Below are positions 26,004 to 33,301 of a stretch of DNA of 64,000 nt, in pieces. Source of the DNA: Mesorhizobium opportunistum WSM2075 (GTDB lineage: Bacteria; Pseudomonadota; Alphaproteobacteria; Rhizobiales; Rhizobiaceae); assembly GCF_000176035.2 (NCBI RefSeq), contig NC_015675.1, forward strand, positions 1,864,001 through 1,928,000. The letters are read 5' to 3'. The stretch's first letter is position 1. The number at the start of each line of letters is the position of its first letter. The notes beneath the pieces are model-generated. The model was not told the origin of the DNA, did not search any database, and saw nothing but the letters and a program-made list of their open reading frames with translations. A program made the translations under genes and the position numbers.

Positions 26004-26882
26004 TCACGTCGACACTTGCCCGGCCTCCCATCCAAGGATGGCGCGCTTGCGAGTCAGGCCCCAGTGATAGCCGGTGAGGTCGCCGGACTTGCCGATGGCG
26101 CGGTGGCAGGGAACCACGAAGGAGAGCGGATTGGCGCCGTTGGCGGCGCCGACCGCCCGGCTGGCGCTTGGCGCGCCTATGCTGGCGGCGATCGAGGAAT
26201 AGGTGCGAGCCTTGCCCATCGGGATCTTGAGCAGCGCCTCCCAGACACGAACCTGGAAGTCGGTACCAATCATGACGACATGCAGCGGCTGATCGGGACG
26301 CCACAGCGTCGGGTCGAAGATGCGCGCGGCATAGGGGCCGGTCGCGGCCATGTCCTCGACATAGTTGGCGTTCGGCCAGCGGCTGGACATGTCGGCGAAG
26401 GCGGTGCGCTCCTCGCCCGGATCGCTGAAGGCAAGGCCGGCAAGCCCGCGGTCGGTGGCCATGATCAGTGCGGTGCCGAACGGCGAGGGGTGGTAGCCAT
26501 AGCGGATGGTGAGGCCCGCGCCGCGCGTCTTGTAGTCGCCCGGCGACATCGCCTCATGGGTGACGAACAGGTCATGCAGCCGGCCGGGGCCGGACATGCC
26601 CAGTTCGAATGAGGTTTCAAGCAGCGGCATGCCGGAATCGAGCAATCTGCGCGCATGGTCCAGCGTCACTGCCTGGAGGAACGCCTTGGGCGACAGGCCG
26701 GCCCAGCGGGTGAAGAGTTTTTGCAGGCCGGTCGGTGTCTCGCCGACCTCTTCGGCCAGTTCTTCCAGCGATGGCTGGTCACGGTAGTCGAGGCTGATCT
26801 TCTCGATGGCGCGGCGCACGATCTCGTAGTCGCTGCCTTGCGGCGTGATGTCCTTCTCGAGGACTGCTGTGTGTGTGCTCAT
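26004..26882 (-). CDS. Ada-like AraC/methylated-DNA-cysteine methyltransferase lacking the N-terminal domain
   Basis: A 292-residue protein with an AraC-type helix-turn-helix (about residues 15-115) followed by an O6-alkylguanine-DNA methyltransferase domain. The active cysteine is in F-V-V-P-C-H-R-A-I-G near 260. Full Ada has an extra N-terminal zinc domain that reads phosphotriester damage; it is absent. The protein can repair O6-methylguanine by suicide transfer, but how it would be activated as a regulator is unclear. The ATG at 26882 has AAGGAGAT upstream. No alkA or alkB is next to it. Confidence 0.87.
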   Translation of the reverse strand: MSTHTAVLEKDITPQGSDYEIVRRAIEKISLDYRDQPSLEELAEEVGETPTGLQKLFTRWAGLSPKAFLQAVTLDHARRLLDSGMPLLETSFELGMSGPGRLHDLFVTHEAMSPGDYKTRGAGLTIRYGYHPSPFGTALIMATDRGLAGLAFSDPGEERTAFADMSSRWPNANYVEDMAATGPYAARIFDPTLWRPDQPLHVVMIGTDFQVRVWEALLKIPMGKARTYSSIAASIGAPSASRAVGAANGANPLSFVVPCHRAIGKSGDLTGYHWGLTRKRAILGWEAGQVST

Positions 26883-26997
26883 GGAAGCATCTCCTTGAGC
26901 CGGAATATCGCCCCTTGGGGCGCCGATCGCCACCCGAAACTTGCCTTCTTGCGGCGCATACCCAGATAGACACCCAATTTCGAACCACGAGGCACCG

Positions 26998-27813
26998 ATG
27001 GCTGGCGAGAAAGTGCATCTGACCGGGGAAAGGGAAACCTTGCTGATGACGCTCTACGGCAAGGCGCTGGAGAGCCGGCTGCCCAATTCGCTGCTGGAGG
27101 ACCATTTTGCCGACGAGGCGGTTGGCAAGATCGACTATGATTTTGCCAGGCTCAAGGTCGACGTCAATCTTGGCATCGGCCTGGCGATCCGGGCCAAGAC
27201 ACTGGACGTCCACGTGCAGGATTTTCTAGCCAGAAATCCCGGCGCCATCGTGCTGCATCTGGGTTGCGGGCTCGATACGCGTGTCTTTCGGGTCGATCCA
27301 CCATCAGGCGTGGACTGGTTCGACGTCGACTATCCCGAGGCCATCGAACTCAGGCGCAAACTTTACCCGCCACGCGATCGCTACCATTTGGTCGGTTCGT
27401 CGCTGACCCATCCCGATTGGCTGGCTGAAATGCCGCGCAACCGCGCAGCCATCGTCGTGGCGGAGGGGCTGACGCCCTATCTCCCGGCCGAAGAAGGGCC
27501 ACGCCTGCTTTCGAGGCTTGTCTCCCATCTTGCCGGCGGCGAGCTGATATTCGACGCCTATAGCCGTTTCGGCCTGAAGCTGCTTCGCCTCAATCCGGCG
27601 GTCAGGGCGACAGGCGCCGAGGTCCATTGGGCGATCGAGGATCCGCACGAGCTGGAACTGGCGATTCCGAAGCTGCGGTTCGTCGAGGATATCCCAGCCT
27701 ACAAGCCCGAACACGCCGCCCGCATGGGCTGGCCCGCCAAGCTGTTCGTTCGCCTCTGGAAGCACATTCCCGCATTGCGCAAGATCGGCAGGCTTTTGCG
27801 CTACAGGTTCTGA
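26998..27813 (+). CDS. LCM/TcmP-family SAM-dependent methyltransferase
   Basis: A 271-residue methyltransferase. The SAM-binding motif is L-H-L-G-C-G-L-D-T-R near residue 85, and D-W-F-D-V-D-Y-P-E-A-I-E-L-R-R near 106 is characteristic of the leucine carboxyl methyltransferase/TcmP-like O-methyltransferases. The ATG at 26998 begins M-A-G-E-K-V; the frame extends upstream into non-homologous sequence. It is divergent from the Ada-like gene. The acceptor molecule is unknown. Confidence 0.83.
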   Translation: MAGEKVHLTGERETLLMTLYGKALESRLPNSLLEDHFADEAVGKIDYDFARLKVDVNLGIGLAIRAKTLDVHVQDFLARNPGAIVLHLGCGLDTRVFRVDPPSGVDWFDVDYPEAIELRRKLYPPRDRYHLVGSSLTHPDWLAEMPRNRAAIVVAEGLTPYLPAEEGPRLLSRLVSHLAGGELIFDAYSRFGLKLLRLNPAVRATGAEVHWAIEDPHELELAIPKLRFVEDIPAYKPEHAARMGWPAKLFVRLWKHIPALRKIGRLLRYRF

Positions 27814-28055
27814 ATACGTTGTTTGCCGTAGTTCCCCGGGTTGAACGATGGGCCGCATTCGACCCTTCTCTGCCGCTGGTCGTTATGAATGACGTTCCTC
27901 ATTCCGGGCGCCAAGGTGGCCAAAGCTGTCGCATGTTTTGGGGAATTTCGCGATGCCAAACTGGCATGGGCTCTTTTCAATTTCAGATTCGACGGTCGCA
28001 AATGACTGTGCAATCTGGCATTCTTTAGGCCCAATCATGATTGACCGGAGGAACA

Positions 28056-28436
28056 ATGAGCGATCATCAAGAACACAACCCATTTGATGGCCCTCAGATG
28101 CAGGGAATGCATTACGAGCGGGCCGATATGTCGGGCGCTCATTTCGATGGTGTAAACCTCGCAGACGCACGATTTTACGCAGTTTTGACTAAGGCAAAAT
28201 TCACCGACACCAATTTAAGCGAAGCGCTTTTTGACGATATCAGCCTTGCAGACGCGCGCTTTAACAACGTCAATCTGTCCGGAACCACCATCACGAACGC
28301 AAATCTATCGCGATTGACCATACGCGATGTCACATTGGCAAATTCAGATATCAAAGACGCCGATTTGACTGGGATGCGGATCAACGGCGTTCTCGTAACC
28401 GATCTATTCATGGCCTATGAACAGACGAAAACCTAA
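28056..28436 (+). CDS. Pentapeptide-repeat protein
   Basis: A 126-residue protein consisting largely of A-(D/N)-L-x-x type pentapeptides (for example A-D-M-S-G, V-N-L-A-D, T-N-L-S-E, A-N-L-S-R), which form a right-handed quadrilateral beta-helix. Such proteins may mimic DNA (Qnr-like) or scaffold, but no specific role can be assigned. The ATG is preceded by GGAGGA with ideal spacing. Its base composition is visibly lower in GC, with codons such as AAT, TTT and GAT, unlike flanking genes, suggesting recent transfer. Confidence 0.85.
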   Translation: MSDHQEHNPFDGPQMQGMHYERADMSGAHFDGVNLADARFYAVLTKAKFTDTNLSEALFDDISLADARFNNVNLSGTTITNANLSRLTIRDVTLANSDIKDADLTGMRINGVLVTDLFMAYEQTKT

Positions 28437-28616
28437 AGAAACCAGACTTGCGCGACAGATTTTTTGCAACATTGGAAGTCCGCTTTCTCGCATCGTCAGC
28501 CCGGAAGCTGACTGATCGGTTCACAAAAAGCTGCCCATCCAGGGGAGCCGAACCCACCGACATTAGGACTGGGCACCAGGTCGCGCGCAACCCGTCAAAT
28601 CCTCTGCGCAGAGCTA

Positions 28617-29111
28617 CTAGCGCGTCTTGGCGGTCGCCAGCGCCCGCGAAAAGGCCGTCGCAAAACTCTCGCGTGACTCGGGATCGAGAAAGCCGCCGAT
28701 TGGTACGTTCTGGCCTTGCCCCTCGACCGTCATTTTGGTGATCCCGATCTCGGCGTGGCGGGCGACCGAAAACCTTGCCCAGAACGGATTGAAGCGATGC
28801 GCTTCCGATTTTCCGGAGGGGGCGGTCTTGCGGATGTCGAGGCTGGTGCGGGAGACCGACACCTCCTCGCGGGCGCGGGCAGCCCGATAATTGACGCGAA
28901 AGGCGATGTAGACGGCAACCACGTCGAGGCCAAAGAAGCCGAACACCGGCCAGGCGCCGCGCGACAGGAAAAACGCGCCCGTCACCAGCCAGCCGAACAG
29001 CAGCGCTCCCATCAGCACGAAGAAACCCGTCCTGCCCAGCGACCGGTGTGGGGTCAGCAGTGCCTGGAAGAATGGTTCGTCGGCCTGGAATGAGGCGTTT
29101 GTGTCGCTCAT
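28617..29111 (-). CDS. DUF2244 membrane protein
   Basis: A 164-residue protein with two transmembrane helices (about residues 28-48 and 52-70) followed by a cytoplasmic beta-rich domain containing F-N-P-F-W-A-R-F and G-x-F-L-D-P-E-S-R. This matches the alphaproteobacterial DUF2244 family, function unknown, often encoded divergently from nth as here (about 20 bases between the starts). Confidence 0.82.
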   Translation of the reverse strand: MSDTNASFQADEPFFQALLTPHRSLGRTGFFVLMGALLFGWLVTGAFFLSRGAWPVFGFFGLDVVAVYIAFRVNYRAARAREEVSVSRTSLDIRKTAPSGKSEAHRFNPFWARFSVARHAEIGITKMTVEGQGQNVPIGGFLDPESRESFATAFSRALATAKTR

Positions 29112-29133
29112 GACTGGATATTATAGGAAGGGA

Positions 29134-29934
29134 ATGGCGAGCCCCAAGTCCAAAGAGTCTTCCATGCCCAAAAAAGAACTCGCTCCCGGCCGGCGTGACG
29201 GCTCGAACGCCAAACCACGCCCACGTCCGGCACGGGGTTCGTCGCGCTACAGCCCGGCCGAAGTGCACGAGATATTCCGGCGCTTTTCCGTCCAGCGGCC
29301 GGAGCCGAAGGGCGAACTCGAACACATCAACGCCTTCACGCTGCTGGTGGCGGTGGTGCTGTCGGCGCAGGCGACAGATGCCGGCGTCAACAAGGCGACA
29401 CGAGCCCTGTTCAAGGCCGCCGATACGCCGCAGAAGATGCTGGCGCTGGGTGAGGCCAAGGTCGGCGACCACATCAGAACCATCGGTCTGTGGCGCAACA
29501 AGGCCAAGAACGTCATCGCGCTGTCCGAAGCGCTGATCCGCGACCATGGCGGCGCAGTGCCTGACGACCGCGATGAGTTGGTCAAACTGCCCGGGGTCGG
29601 GCGCAAGACCGCCAATGTCGTGCTCAACATGGCCTTCGGCCAGCATACGATGGCGGTCGACACACATATTTTCCGGATCGGCAACCGGCTCGGGCTGGCG
29701 CCCGGCAAAACGCCGGAGCAGGTCGAGCATGGGTTGTTGAAGATCATCCCGGACGAATATATGCGCCATGCGCATCACTGGCTGATCCTGCATGGCCGCT
29801 ATGTCTGCAAGGCGCGCAAACCGGATTGCCCGGCCTGCGTCATCGCCGACATCTGCAAGGCGGAGGTGAAGACGACCAGCATTCCGGCGCCCCTGGTGCC
29901 GATCGCTCCACTCGAAACGGTTGCCGCTGGTTAG
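29134..29934 (+). CDS. nth: Endonuclease III
   Basis: Nth is a DNA glycosylase/AP lyase that removes oxidised pyrimidines. The helix-hairpin-helix L-P-G-V-G-R-K-T-A-N-V-V and catalytic Lys lie near residues 156-160, with the essential Asp in A-V-D-T-H. The iron-sulphur ligands C-x6-C-x2-C-x5-C are intact near the C-terminus. The 266-residue protein has a basic N-terminal extension. The ATG at 29134 follows AGGAAGGG; 29164 is the alternative. It ends four bases into the convergent DUF2214 gene. Confidence 0.93.
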   Translation: MASPKSKESSMPKKELAPGRRDGSNAKPRPRPARGSSRYSPAEVHEIFRRFSVQRPEPKGELEHINAFTLLVAVVLSAQATDAGVNKATRALFKAADTPQKMLALGEAKVGDHIRTIGLWRNKAKNVIALSEALIRDHGGAVPDDRDELVKLPGVGRKTANVVLNMAFGQHTMAVDTHIFRIGNRLGLAPGKTPEQVEHGLLKIIPDEYMRHAHHWLILHGRYVCKARKPDCPACVIADICKAEVKTTSIPAPLVPIAPLETVAAG

Positions 29935-30386
29935 TAACCGTAGCCGCGCGCCATCGCCGCCGCGAAGACCGGGATCAGCAGGAAGACGAAGGCTTCGGCG
30001 CGGATATAGGTCTTGACCGAAGCCAGTTCGCTTGCTGGCACGGCGAAGGCTGGATTGGCGCTGGCCTGCCTGTTCCAGGAGATAAAACGGATGGTCGGGA
30101 TGATCGACAGCAGGCCGACAACGCCAAAAGCCGCCATCTTGGCCCAGAACATCCAGTTGTAGACATAGAATTCCCAACCCTTGAGGCCCCAGAAGACACG
30201 GCCGATGCCGACGATGATGATCAGCACGGCGATGATGCCATAGTGGCGGTCGATGCCGGCGAGCCGCTTGAGCGTGACGGCGGCGAGGTCGCCGCGGATC
30301 AGCACGAACTCGGCGCCGATGATGCCCGCAAGGGAAAACACCAGCAGATGATGGACGATGGCAAGCACAAGGTCAGTGGTGTCCAT
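29931..30386 (-). CDS. DUF2214 membrane protein
   Basis: A 151-residue inner-membrane protein with four predicted helices. The first starts immediately (M-D-T-T-D-L-V-L-A-I-V-H-H-L), with His pairs that could bind haem, as in cytochrome-like DUF2214 members. The ATG at 30386 is favoured by AAGGGA six bases upstream; an ATG two codons earlier is possible. Function unknown. It overlaps nth at their 3' ends. Confidence 0.8.
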   Translation of the reverse strand: MDTTDLVLAIVHHLLVFSLAGIIGAEFVLIRGDLAAVTLKRLAGIDRHYGIIAVLIIIVGIGRVFWGLKGWEFYVYNWMFWAKMAAFGVVGLLSIIPTIRFISWNRQASANPAFAVPASELASVKTYIRAEAFVFLLIPVFAAAMARGYGY

Positions 30387-30582
30387 GCTCATTCCCTTGG
30401 GTTTGATGACGGCACCAGAAGGGTGCTTGAATCCGCCTGCCGGGAAAATAACACTCCCGGACAAAATTCCCAGAGCGAGCTTGTGTAGCGCCACGGCGCC
30501 CTGGACGATGGCGCGTGTCGCCCTGGCCCTTGCGCCGCAGCGGCGATTTGATAAGCGCTGACGACCAGCGAGGCAGATCATC

Positions 30583-31116
30583 ATGAACAATCCGCACGGC
30601 GTTCCGGTCATCGAGACGCAGCGAACCATCCTGCGGGCGCATCGGCTCGGCGATTTCGATGCTTATGTCGCCATGTGGGCCGATCCGATCGTCACTCGCT
30701 TCATCGGCGGCAAGCCACGCACGCGCGAGGAAAGCTGGATCCGCTTCCTGCGCCACGCCGGCCTATGGTCGCTGCTCGGCTACGGCTTCTGGGCCATCGA
30801 GGAGAAGGCGACGGGCCGCTTCGTCGGCGAGGCCGGTTTTCATGACCTGAAGCGCGATATCCAGCCATCGATAGAGGGTATCCCGGAGGCTGGCTGGGCG
30901 CTGGCGCCGACGGTGCATGGCGCCGGCCTTGCCACCGAGGTCGTCGGCCGCGTGCTTTCATGGGGTGAAGAGACATTCGGGCGCACGAAAACCGTCTGCA
31001 TCATCGATCCGGAGAATACCGCCTCATTGAACGTCGCGACGAAGTGCGGCTACCGGGAAGTGGTTCGGACAAGCTATCACGACGCCCCGATGGTCCTGCT
31101 GGAGCGGCAGCCTTAA
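30583..31116 (+). CDS. GNAT-family N-acetyltransferase (RimJ/RimL-like)
   Basis: A 177-residue acetyltransferase. The opening I-E-T-Q-R-T-I-L-R-A-H-R and the segment G-W-A-L-A-P-T-V-H-G-A-G-L-A-T-E, which binds acetyl-CoA, plus I-D-P-E-N-T-A-S-L-N-V-A-T-K-C-G-Y, are typical of the RimL-like group that acetylates protein N-termini, amino acids or drugs. Acceptor unknown. The ATG has GAGG nine bases upstream. Confidence 0.87.
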   Translation: MNNPHGVPVIETQRTILRAHRLGDFDAYVAMWADPIVTRFIGGKPRTREESWIRFLRHAGLWSLLGYGFWAIEEKATGRFVGEAGFHDLKRDIQPSIEGIPEAGWALAPTVHGAGLATEVVGRVLSWGEETFGRTKTVCIIDPENTASLNVATKCGYREVVRTSYHDAPMVLLERQP

Positions 31117-31356
31117 AACCGGGATTGGAGACCTTGGCCCGCCTTGCGGCGCAGCTTGCGCGCCTGATCGGCTCAAGGATCGGCGGTGTCGGCTGTGGCT
31201 GGAGTGCTTCTCGGGCCGAGCGCACCGCCGAGGCATCGAAGGGCTGCGGCATGGCGATCCCATAGCCCTGGGCATCGACGCCGATCGTCGGCAGGGCGGC
31301 TGCGATGCCGTCGCTTTCGACGACCTCGGGATGGTGCGCTTGCCCATGGCCTTGCC

Positions 31357-31833
31357 TCAGGCAGCGTCGACCGGCAGGGGCTCGGGAAGCTTCAAGGTCT
31401 TCACCAGCGTCGAGAGATCGGGCTCATCGATGAGCATCGCCGCGTCGGCCGGCGCCAGCCAGGCCCGCTGCCGCCGCTTGGCTTCCTGCCAGTCGGCAAG
31501 CTCTTCGGTCACTTCAAGCAGATAGACGATGACGTCGACGCGGACAAAACGGTTGGCCAGCCGCTTCCAGTAGGAATAGAGGCCCGCCGGCTGCTTCAGC
31601 GTCCTGCCGAGCACGCCGGCTTCCTCTTGCGCCTCGATGGTGGCCGCCTTGCGCCCGCTCTTGCCTTTCATTGGCCAGCCCTTGGGCACGATGAAGCGTC
31701 TCGTCGTTCTCGATGTGACCAGCATCACCTCGATGCCGCCGTGCGCGTTCAGCCGAAAGGGGATAGCCGCCACCTGGCGGATTCTCTCGCCTTTCTTGGC
31801 TTTGCGCACGGCCTTTTTCTTGGTGGCTGCCAT
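31357..31833 (-). CDS. Nudix hydrolase of the diphosphoinositol-phosphatase-like type
   Basis: A 158-residue protein with the signature layout G-W-P-M-K-G-K-S followed by A-A-x-x-E-A-x-E-E-A-G-V, similar to the DIPP-like Nudix subgroup. The canonical box is G-x5-E-x7-R-E-U-x-E-E-x-G-U; here the first Glu is Lys and the Arg is Ile, while the metal-binding E-E and G are kept. The ATG at 31833 precedes a lysine-rich N-terminus. The true substrate is unknown. The 240 bases downstream toward 31117 show no clear gene. Confidence 0.8.
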   Translation of the reverse strand: MAATKKKAVRKAKKGERIRQVAAIPFRLNAHGGIEVMLVTSRTTRRFIVPKGWPMKGKSGRKAATIEAQEEAGVLGRTLKQPAGLYSYWKRLANRFVRVDVIVYLLEVTEELADWQEAKRRQRAWLAPADAAMLIDEPDLSTLVKTLKLPEPLPVDAA

Positions 31834-31961
31834 TCGTAAAAATCCAGTCGGTGCAGTGCCCCATAGCGTGATGCGGCATCTTTGCAAAACCCAAACTGCC
31901 GCAGGGGCACTTGAAGGTCCCTACCATGTAAGTCGGCTAAATAAAAGAAGGTAGCCGCCTG

Positions 31962-32270
31962 TCAGCGGCAGGTGCTCACGGCGGTGTTGCCAATTATCTG
32001 CGTCTGACAGCTCGGCTTGACCCGCGGCACGACCGGCTGCGGCGGCTGGACGACCACGCGGTCCTGGGCACGATACTGCTGCTGCTGCTGCTGGAATTGC
32101 TGGCGCTGAACCCGGTTCTGCAAGGCCTGCAGGTCGTTCTGCTGGATCTGGGCATTGCCGTTGGCCGAGGGAATGATGATCTGCGCGGAAGCAGATTGAC
32201 CAAAGCCCGCCAGGACCACAGCGGCCAATAGCGCCGCGGCAATGGCCGCCGGTGTTCGACGCGCTGACAT
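31962..32270 (-). CDS. Small secreted glutamine-rich protein
   Basis: A 102-residue protein with a signal peptide (hydrophobic residues 9-24, cleavage near A-S-A-Q). The mature part has a Q-rich stretch in the middle (about 35-60), proline-rich P-P-Q-P-V-V-P, and two cysteines near the C-terminus. The start is set at 32270 because AGGAACGA lies upstream. No family recognised; probably a periplasmic or surface protein found mainly in close relatives. Confidence 0.6.
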   Translation of the reverse strand: MSARRTPAAIAAALLAAVVLAGFGQSASAQIIIPSANGNAQIQQNDLQALQNRVQRQQFQQQQQQYRAQDRVVVQPPQPVVPRVKPSCQTQIIGNTAVSTCR

Positions 32271-32328
32271 TCGCTCGTTCCTGCAAAAAATCCTGTTCAT
32301 CCCTTGCATATAGGGTGTTTATCCGGCG

Positions 32329-32559
32329 ATGCCATGGCCGGCACATGGATCGCCCTGGATTGCCTTCGCGGCGGCGGAGAATCTGCCCGGCAACCCAGCA
32401 TTGCACTTGACGGAAGCGATCGATTCGCCGCTCTATCGGGTTGGCGCCGGTCTCGAAACGAATGGCGTCAATGGTGTCGGCGTGTCCGTCAGGTACAACG
32501 GCGCTTTCGGGGAAACGGTCAAACAGAATGCAGTCAGCGCGTCTCTCAAGGTCGGTTTC
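32329..32559 (+). pseudogene. Autotransporter beta-barrel remnant
   Basis: The 77 residues read like the last strands of an autotransporter outer-membrane domain: alternating hydrophobic residues, G-V-G-A-G-L-E-T-N, V-S-V-R-Y-N-G-A-F-G, and a final strand A-V-S-A-S-L-K-V-G-F ending in phenylalanine, as porin-type barrels do. A stop lies just upstream (near 32311), so the passenger and most of the barrel are gone. Where the stop would follow the Phe there is CAG, so the frame runs on into the ialB-like gene. Confidence 0.6.
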
Positions 32560-32598
32560 CAGGCTGGCTCGAGGCGGAGCTGGGCGGGAGAGATCTTG

Positions 32599-33174
32599 AT
32601 GCGGAAGTCCGTGTATTTCGTGGCGATGCTGGGTGCCGCCTGCATCGCCGGCCTGCCGGCAGCGGCGGCGCAAACCAAGGGCGACAAGGTGGCGGCGCCG
32701 CCGGCAGCCGATGCGCCACAACTGCCCGGCGGGGCATCGGCACTGTCCGAAACCCATGGCGACTGGACCGTCAACTGCCAGATATCGGGCACGAACAAGA
32801 TCTGCAGCCTGTCGCATCAACAGTTCAACAAGCAAAACAACCAGCGCCTGCTGGCGATAGAACTGTCGAGCAAGACCGGCGATGACGCGACGGGTACGCT
32901 CGCCTTGCCGTTCGGACTGGCGCTCGCCAAGGGCGTCAGCCTGACCATCGACGACCAGAAACTCGACGGCAGCCTGTCATTCAACACGTGTCAGGCGGTC
33001 GGCTGCCTGGTGCCGGTGGCGTTCGATGCCAACACCACGCCGCTGCTCAAGACGGGCACGACGCTCAAGATCGACGCCTTCGCCGCCGATACCGGCCAGG
33101 CGGTGAGTTTCTCCATTCCACTCAACGGTTTCGGTGGGGCGCTGGCTCGAACCGCGGAACTCCTGTCCAATTGA
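32599..33174 (+). CDS. IalB-family (invasion-associated locus B) protein
   Basis: A 191-residue exported protein with a signal peptide (residues 1-24, A-A-A-A-Q). The mature domain has the family pattern H-G-D-W-T-V-N-C, two disulphide-forming Cys pairs (N-C...I-C-S-L and N-T-C-Q-A-V-G-C), and the L-P-F-G-L-A-L segment. IalB affects erythrocyte invasion in Bartonella; in rhizobia the role is unknown. The ATG at 32599 is chosen from the signal peptide, since the frame extends upstream into the autotransporter remnant. A terminator hairpin follows. Confidence 0.85.
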   Translation: MRKSVYFVAMLGAACIAGLPAAAAQTKGDKVAAPPAADAPQLPGGASALSETHGDWTVNCQISGTNKICSLSHQQFNKQNNQRLLAIELSSKTGDDATGTLALPFGLALAKGVSLTIDDQKLDGSLSFNTCQAVGCLVPVAFDANTTPLLKTGTTLKIDAFAADTGQAVSFSIPLNGFGGALARTAELLSN

Positions 33175-33176
33175 CG

Positions 33177-33212
33177 GAGCAGTTCACTGTCAACGGAACC
33201 GGTGAACTGCTC
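33177..33212 (+). terminator. Hairpin terminator after the ialB-like gene
   Basis: GAGCAGTTCAC and GTGAACTGCTC form an 11-base-pair stem with a 14-base loop directly after the stop, followed by the T-rich TAACTCTTTGTTTT. Confidence 0.75.
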
Positions 33213-33219
33213 TAACTCT

Positions 33220-33301
33220 TTGTTTTGACGCAATTCCCAAGGGAAAGCGCTACGCGCTTTTCCCGGGAAAACCGTTCACACTTTTCCTGGAATTGCTCTG
33301 A
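33220..33301. repeat. Dispersed intergenic repeat, copy C
   Basis: Starts TTGTTTTGACGCAATTCCC, has an internal hairpin around AAAGCGC-TAC-GCGCTTT and ends CTTTTCCTGGAATTGCTCTGA. It overlaps the 3' end of coaBC: on the minus strand its end encodes the last residues and the TGA. Same family as copies at 15033, 18420 and 55713. Confidence 0.85.

Noticed and set aside
31001..31356. Possible gene or read-through extension after the Nudix gene
   Set aside because: The frame that looks somewhat coding is not in the Nudix frame, lacks a ribosome site and has no family features.
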